DNA of 64,000 nt from contig NZ_CALGWU010000025.1 of the NCBI RefSeq assembly GCF_937936315.1, positions 83,885 through 147,884 on the forward strand. Direction: 5' to 3'. A model generated the notes under the pieces. It was not told the DNA's origin, did no database searches, and saw nothing but the letters and a program-made list of their open reading frames with translations. Shown in pieces: positions 59,737-64,000 of the stretch. The DNA comes from an uncultured Capnocytophaga sp. Its GTDB lineage: Bacteria > Bacteroidota > Bacteroidia > Flavobacteriales > Flavobacteriaceae. The position numbers and the translations under genes were made by a program. Positions within the stretch are counted from its first letter, which is position 1, and every line of letters starts with the position of its first letter.

Positions 59737-62025
59737 TTAAAAATCAAAATCAAAGTCGTTGAGTTCGTCTAATTTGGTACTTTCTTCTTCCGTAAGTACT
59801 TCTTGCAAAAGTTCAGCAGTAGCTTCTTTGCCAGTACCCCAAAGGTCTCCTAAAAGTTCGGCTATACTATTCTTTTGGTTAGGCTCAAAATCGGCAAAAG
59901 CACGGCGCAAGAACACTACTGAGCGCATAAACTGTTCTTCGTCTAATTGGCGCACATAATTATCTAATTCTTGCCATATAATTGTACGCGATAACAATGC
60001 GTATCTATTTCTTCCAGAAAATCCTTCAAACCACGAAGCTCCTAAATCGGCGGGAACACCTGCTGAAAGGCGGCGTGATACCTCGCGTGCACATTCTTCT
60101 TCAGTTGCTAAATTGTGTTCTAACAATATTGCAAAAGCTACCCCTGATAATTTAGTATTTACATCATCGCGCCACGCAAGGTGAGTGAGTTCTTTTTGCC
60201 ACGTTTCGGTATCTACGAGTTCGTATTGCTGTTCAGAGATGAACTCCATTGTATTCATCGCATCTACAATTGGTTTTGAGGCTTTATCATCACAAGATGA
60301 GGCATCAATCAACAATAAAGAGGCACGCAAAAAGAGTTGTTGCAAGATAGGTTTCAGCGGTTCGAGGTTGAACTGGCGCAAATCGCCATACTGAATGAGC
60401 ATTGAAAGCTCGTGAGCAGCAAAAGCAGTTTCGGCAAAATTATTACTATCTACCAAAAGGCTTTGCAAGGTGCTGAGTGCATTGCCAAAAATATGCGTAA
60501 GCTGACATTCGCAAGCCTGTCTGATGATTTTAGCTACTACAGAAAGGTCGGTTGCTTCGCTCAGTTGTTCTTTGAGTATAAAGGCAGCTGCAATTTCAAG
60601 CGTTTCACCTTTAAGGTTGGCTTCAACGATTTCTATTTCTACTTCAGGACTCCATTGCAAGACCCATTTTTCAGCCCACGAGGCTTTATCTTGCTGTACG
60701 CGTTGTTGAGTGGCAAAGTGAATGCCTAAGACTTCCAAACGGTGGAGGAAAGTAGAGCGATTCAGGTCTATGAAAGCAGCTTCTTTGGTTTTTACTTTGA
60801 GGTTTTCGCGGAGGTCAAGAGAGAGGTCTTGTGCTATTGCCGATTTGTAGTTGGTGAGTTTCAAGCGTTTCAGCTCCTGATTCATATCCTCCTGCACGGG
60901 CGTTTGGCTCACCCCTTCGGGTAATGCTCCAATAGCTGTACCTATATCTACTTTGTTGATAGCTTCGGCTACCGAGGAGAGTCCGCCACCGCCAAAGCAA
61001 GTTACTACTGCATCGTGCAAATCTTCGAGCACGGGATAAGTACCGCCTTTCATAGCGGAGAGCACATTGGCAAGCCGGACAGCTTCAATCACACTGGCAG
61101 AAGAGGCATTTTGCCCTTGGTCTCGAAGTATTTTGGCTATTTTGGTGAGATAGGTAGCGGCAAGTTTATCCATTGTATTGGTTTGCATTGCACGCCACAT
61201 CAGTTCGAAGTAGTAAGGCGCCATATTGCCCGCTCCGTAGCCCGTACGACTGCTGAGGCGCAAATACGAATAAGGCATTAGGGTGAGCTGAGCTGTAGCT
61301 TTGGGGAGCTTTTTAAGCTCGTCGTCGGTCATTGCAGGTAGGCTATTTTGTATGCCCAACAAATGGTAAGCACCTACAATCACTACTATTTCCTCGAGTT
61401 TGAACTCGCTGCAAGCTTTGGCGATTTCGCGTTTCATATACGCCTCACGAATGAGGTTGTACGAGAAATCAAAAGGCGCTTCTTTATATTCCTTATCTAT
61501 GACCATTTGGCGCATTTCACCCGATTGTAAGGCAAGTGTAGGCGCAAAAGTATCGGTGTTGAGATTGTGTTCGTAATGGCGTTCCCAATAGTTTTCGTAA
61601 TCGGTTTCATCGACTTGCTCAGCAAGTTGTTTGTAGAGAGCATTGTGGTACTTGTAGAACTCACGTGCTTTTTCACCTTCTTCATCAGAGGGTTGTTCCT
61701 GACGAAGTTTGAGCATATTTTCGGTAGGCAAATCTATAAACCTAAGCGTTGCTTTTTTCTTTACTCCCCAGCATATTGCTTGATATTCGGGAGAATAGGA
61801 CGCAAACGGATAGAGCACTGTTTCTATAGGTAGCTCGGTGGTATAGCCCAACATCGCAATGGGAGGTTTTACCCCTTTCTGAGCGATTTGAGACATCAGA
61901 GGAGTAGCATCGGCAGGTCCTTCTATAAGAATGCATTTAGGTTTGTGCTTTTCTAAGAAGTCTAAGAGGTGATAGGCAGCCGAGGGTGACAAGTGTCGTA
62001 CACCGAAAAAGTGAAGGTTATTCAT
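59737..62025 (-). CDS. DUF5682 family protein
   Basis: A 762-residue cytoplasmic protein beginning MNNLHFFGVRHLSPSAAYHL, with CILIEGPADATPLMSQIAQ and VVIVGAYHLLGIQNSLP, the N-terminal TraB/ChaN-like pattern of DUF5682. The C-terminal two thirds is helical. In many bacteria DUF5682 is encoded beside a MoxR-type AAA ATPase, a VWA-domain protein and a SWIM zinc-finger protein; here none of these is adjacent. It overlaps the upstream gene by 8 bases (ATGAATAA) and so is coupled to it. Function unknown. Confidence 0.88.
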   Translation of the reverse strand: MNNLHFFGVRHLSPSAAYHLLDFLEKHKPKCILIEGPADATPLMSQIAQKGVKPPIAMLGYTTELPIETVLYPFASYSPEYQAICWGVKKKATLRFIDLPTENMLKLRQEQPSDEEGEKAREFYKYHNALYKQLAEQVDETDYENYWERHYEHNLNTDTFAPTLALQSGEMRQMVIDKEYKEAPFDFSYNLIREAYMKREIAKACSEFKLEEIVVIVGAYHLLGIQNSLPAMTDDELKKLPKATAQLTLMPYSYLRLSSRTGYGAGNMAPYYFELMWRAMQTNTMDKLAATYLTKIAKILRDQGQNASSASVIEAVRLANVLSAMKGGTYPVLEDLHDAVVTCFGGGGLSSVAEAINKVDIGTAIGALPEGVSQTPVQEDMNQELKRLKLTNYKSAIAQDLSLDLRENLKVKTKEAAFIDLNRSTFLHRLEVLGIHFATQQRVQQDKASWAEKWVLQWSPEVEIEIVEANLKGETLEIAAAFILKEQLSEATDLSVVAKIIRQACECQLTHIFGNALSTLQSLLVDSNNFAETAFAAHELSMLIQYGDLRQFNLEPLKPILQQLFLRASLLLIDASSCDDKASKPIVDAMNTMEFISEQQYELVDTETWQKELTHLAWRDDVNTKLSGVAFAILLEHNLATEEECAREVSRRLSAGVPADLGASWFEGFSGRNRYALLSRTIIWQELDNYVRQLDEEQFMRSVVFLRRAFADFEPNQKNSIAELLGDLWGTGKEATAELLQEVLTEEESTKLDELNDFDFDF

Positions 62026-62872
62026 AATAAGTGAAGGTGCGTTCTATAATCTGACGAGGCTCGCCATTGATGAAAGTCGTTTTGGAAATCCAGTTACCTT
62101 GAGCATCATATTTATACTCATAAGTCGCTACATTTTTCTGTTTTTTAGGCAGTTTAGTTTCTGCTTGCAGTTTTACACAATCCCCTTTGGCGTTGTATTT
62201 TTTAGTAGTGGTATTCAATAATTTATTATCTTTATCGTAAGTGCGCGTGTTCACCGCCAAGTGCTGCTTGTTGAATTTACTCTCTACCTTTTGCAACAAG
62301 TTACCTTCGTGGTCGTAATAGCGTATTTCCACAGGGTCACCTTGTTTATTATAAGTATAAGTCACTGCCGATTCTAACTGATTAGCGCGATAAGTTTCTT
62401 CTTTGAGAACTTTCCCATTAGCATCTACCTGATAGGCATAATGCGTTTTGAGGAAGCCCCCAGGTGAATAGGTTGCATCTTTGATGAGGTAACCTGCAGG
62501 ATTATAAGCATAAAGGGTTTTATCGGAATTATAGCGAGTTTCAAACAACTGCCCTTGCGAGTTGTAATAATATTCCATACGGCTATACAAGTCGCCATTT
62601 TTGTAGAAGAAACGGGTTTGACTGAGATAACCTTTAGCATTAAAATCTTTTTGAAGATTATCAAGGTTAGCAATCTTGTTTACAGTATCTAAATCGAAGT
62701 CAACAGCTCCTTTCACTACGCTCTTTCCTTGAATAACTGCCTCATAGGGAATAGCGCGCTGAGTTTTTACCTTTCCTTTAAGTCCTAAAAGTTCCCAATC
62801 AGTAGGGGTTTGTTGTTGTGCTGTGAGTGTAGCAGTAGTTACTAATAGCATAGAAGTTATTAGATATTTCAT
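62018..62872 (-). CDS. Exported YD-repeat-like protein
   Basis: A 284-residue exported protein with signal MKYLITSMLLVTTATLTAQ. The mature part is a series of tyrosine-rich beta hairpins of the RHS/YD or MORN-like type: YYNSQGQLFETRYNSD, YAYNPAGYLIKDATYS, YTYNKQGDPVEIRYYDHEG, KYNAKGDCVKLQAE and YEYKYDAQGNWISKTTF. There is no toxin domain or RHS core. It probably adopts an elongated beta structure at the surface or in the periplasm; function unknown. It heads the minus-strand trio and overlaps DUF5682 by 8 bases. Confidence 0.82.
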   Translation of the reverse strand: MKYLITSMLLVTTATLTAQQQTPTDWELLGLKGKVKTQRAIPYEAVIQGKSVVKGAVDFDLDTVNKIANLDNLQKDFNAKGYLSQTRFFYKNGDLYSRMEYYYNSQGQLFETRYNSDKTLYAYNPAGYLIKDATYSPGGFLKTHYAYQVDANGKVLKEETYRANQLESAVTYTYNKQGDPVEIRYYDHEGNLLQKVESKFNKQHLAVNTRTYDKDNKLLNTTTKKYNAKGDCVKLQAETKLPKKQKNVATYEYKYDAQGNWISKTTFINGEPRQIIERTFTYYE

Positions 62873-62894
62873 TCGTTTTTAGTTTTTAGTTGTG

Positions 62895-62925
62895 CAAAGG
62901 TACAAATTAATTTATATTACACAAA
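62895..62925 (-). promoter_or_regulatory. Promoter for the 62872-59256 operon
   Basis: On the minus strand TTTG (62922-62925), 19-base spacer, TACCTTTG (62895-62902), 23 bases upstream of the start codon at 62872. Confidence 0.8.
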
Positions 62926-63051
62926 AAAATTGGTCATTGGAAAGATATGAAAGGTCAGGGAGCTAGATTAATAACTGTGTCTCAATACTACTTTGGCACG
63001 GTTGTTGTGAATAGTTTATTCGTAAAACAAACTTATTTAATTTTTTATACT

Positions 63052-63420
63052 ATGAAAAAGTTTTTAACATTTGTATTTTTAGCATTTTTTGGTGTAATGG
63101 CTTATGCCCAAGACGCTGAAATTTCTTTCAAATCTGAAGAAATTGACTATGGTAACATCAAACAAGGTGCTGATGGCGTACGTGTGTTCGAATTTACTAA
63201 CACTGGTAAAGCACCGCTCGTAATTACTAACGTAGCTTCATCTTGCGGTTGTACAGTTCCTTCTTGGACAAATCAACCTGTAGCACCAGGAGCTAAAGGA
63301 AAAATTGAAGTAAAATACGATACTAATCGTGTTGGTCCTATCAGCAAAACTATTACTGTTACTTCCAATGCTAAGTCAAGCCCTGTAAAAGGTTTGCGTA
63401 TCAGAGGGAATGTTCAATAA
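63052..63420 (+). CDS. Exported DUF1573 protein
   Basis: A 122-residue periplasmic protein: signal MKKFLTFVFLAFFGVMAYAQ, then the DUF1573 domain (EIDYGNIKQGADGVRVFEFT, VASSCGCTVPSWTNQPVAPG, KYDTNRVGPISKTITVTSN), an immunoglobulin-like fold with the conserved SCGCT. Function unknown; common in Bacteroidetes, often several per genome. The start at 63052 begins the signal peptide; an in-frame start at 62947 was rejected. A strong terminator follows. Confidence 0.9.
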   Translation: MKKFLTFVFLAFFGVMAYAQDAEISFKSEEIDYGNIKQGADGVRVFEFTNTGKAPLVITNVASSCGCTVPSWTNQPVAPGAKGKIEVKYDTNRVGPISKTITVTSNAKSSPVKGLRIRGNVQ

Positions 63421-63451
63421 TCCATAACTATTTATATTTTAATTACTCCCT

Positions 63452-63488
63452 AAGTCGCCTACGACTCCTCATTAGTAGGCGACTTTTT
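63452..63488 (+). terminator. Rho-independent terminator after DUF1573
   Basis: AAGTCGCCTAC (63452-63462) and GTAGGCGACTT (63475-63485) form an 11-base-pair stem with a 12-base loop and a run of T to 63488. Confidence 0.92.
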
Positions 63489-63535
63489 TTATGTTAAACT
63501 TTTGTAAAAAAAAACATTTGTAAATATTTTTTATT

Positions 63536-63543
63536 TACTTTTG
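63536..63543 (+). promoter_or_regulatory. -7 box for the Ala/Lys/Glu-rich protein gene
   Basis: TACTTTTG, 29 bases before the ATG at 63573. Confidence 0.6.
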
Positions 63544-63572
63544 CCCCCAGAAAACTAAATAACTAGACACAT

Positions 63573-64000
63573 ATGAAATTAAAAAACATCGCATTATTCG
63601 CTGGGTTACTTATAGCTCAGGTATCTTTAGCTCAAGTAGACGAAACAGGAACTGTAACAGGCACTACCTCTACTACTACAATAGTAACTCCTGTGTTAGA
63701 TAATATTTCTTCAGAAGCTGAACTCAAAGCACAAAAAGAACAACTAAAAGCAGAACAAAAATTGCAAAAAGAGCAAGAAAAAGCTATAAAAGCTGAAGAA
63801 AAAGCTGCTAAAGAAAAAGCCAAAGCTGAAGAAAAGGCTAGAAAAGAAGCTGAAAAAGCTAAAAAAGCTCAAGAAAAAGCCGCTAAAGAAAAAGCTAAAG
63901 CTGAAGAAAAAGCTAGAAAAGAAGCTGAAAAAGCTAGAAAAGCTGAAGAAAAAGCCGCTAAAGAAAAAGCTAAAGCTGAAGAAAAAGCTAGAAAAGAAGC
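63573..64000 (+). CDS. Exported Ala/Lys/Glu-rich repeat protein, 5' part
   Basis: The frame opens at 63573 and runs off the window edge. A signal peptide (MKLKNIALFAGLLIAQVSLA) leads to a Thr-rich stretch, then, from about residue 50, a highly charged helical region made only of Ala, Lys, Glu, Gln and Arg. From residue 78 it consists of 25-residue units (opening AAKEKAKAEEKARKEAEKA) encoded by a 75-base tandem repeat (63804-63878, 63879-63953, 63954 onward). Such sequences form long single helices or coiled coils spanning the periplasm. The C-terminal domain is outside the window, so its role is unknown. Confidence 0.88.
   Translation, partial: MKLKNIALFAGLLIAQVSLAQVDETGTVTGTTSTTTIVTPVLDNISSEAELKAQKEQLKAEQKLQKEQEKAIKAEEKAAKEKAKAEEKARKEAEKAKKAQEKAAKEKAKAEEKARKEAEKARKAEEKAAKEKAKAEEKARKE
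63804..64000 (+). repeat. 75-base coding tandem repeat
   Basis: Two full units (63804-63878 and 63879-63953) and a third cut by the window edge. Unit identity is high at the nucleotide level, with a few synonymous and A/S-type changes such as GCTGCT to GCCGCT. It encodes a 25-residue Lys/Glu/Ala unit and probably varies in copy number by slippage or recombination. Confidence 0.85.

Noticed and set aside
1..64000. tRNA, rRNA, prophage or insertion-sequence genes
   Set aside because: None of their hallmarks (transposase, integrase or cloverleaf-like stems with a CCA end) was seen anywhere in the window.

Overview
The window looks like chromosomal DNA of a low-GC member of the Flavobacteriaceae, most likely Capnocytophaga. 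The reasons are: many promoters with the Bacteroidetes -7 box TAnnTTTG and a -33 TTG about 19 bases upstream; a SusC/SusD surface glycan-uptake operon; DnaE with an N-terminal DnaQ-like exonuclease; a long flavobacterial-type FtsZ; and lipoproteins with acidic residues just after the lipidated cysteine. No rRNA, tRNA, CRISPR array, insertion sequence or prophage gene was recognised. Genus assignment is inference from protein recall, not from a search.

Layout. 1-484: 5' part of panB (minus strand). 631-5739: an AT-rich group of four small unrecognised genes ending in a 951-residue SNF2-family helicase, preceded by a structured leader; this is the least explained part of the window. 5779-8114: two small membrane proteins, a DUF4252 protein and a lipoyl-dependent E2 acyltransferase. 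8195-16061 (minus): ftsZ-ftsA away from the rest of the division cluster, kdsB, a membrane protein, and fabH-accB-accC. 16140-23395 (minus, one plus-strand lipoprotein): an exported protein, pcm, two tandem WG-repeat lipoproteins and tyrS.

23924-32130 (plus): a complete five-gene polysaccharide utilisation locus (SusC, SusD, a GH18-like protein without the catalytic motif, a DUF1735+LamG lipoprotein, and an EndoH/EndoF-like GH18 endo-beta-N-acetylglucosaminidase). The layout matches known N-glycan release loci of Bacteroidetes, such as the Gpd deglycosylation complex of Capnocytophaga canimorsus. The GH18 enzyme would cut glycans from glycoproteins at the cell surface, the accessory lipoproteins and SusD would bind them, and SusC would import them.

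32212-44495 (minus): aspartate kinase, an OmpA-type lipoprotein, a small lipoprotein, a metallo-beta-lactamase-fold hydrolase, rpmH (a short gene at 35788-35946), a CarboxypepD_reg protein, enolase, a DinB-like protein, carA and dnaE. 44643-63420: an internally deleted alpha/beta-hydrolase remnant, pbpC, ruvA, lptE, an unnamed conserved gene with a TTG start, secG, groES-groEL, a DUF5723 protein, two tandem PepSY-like proteins, a flavoprotein, a ROK regulator with mazG, hisS, and a minus-strand trio (YD-repeat-like protein, DUF5682, DinB-like). The window ends inside an exported Ala/Lys/Glu-rich protein with a 75-base tandem repeat.

Between genes there are at least three families of small dispersed repeats: a CTTTGNCAAAG inverted repeat, in two copies flanking a GTGCRAGCCACACGGGC-like core; a GGTAAGA heptamer that is mostly found in 5' leaders, where the transcript reads UCUUACC; and a CAAATTAG-type element. 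Most housekeeping genes are ordinary. The best candidates for a second look are the SNF2 cassette with its leader, the repeat families, and the D-to-N change in the E2 active-site motif.
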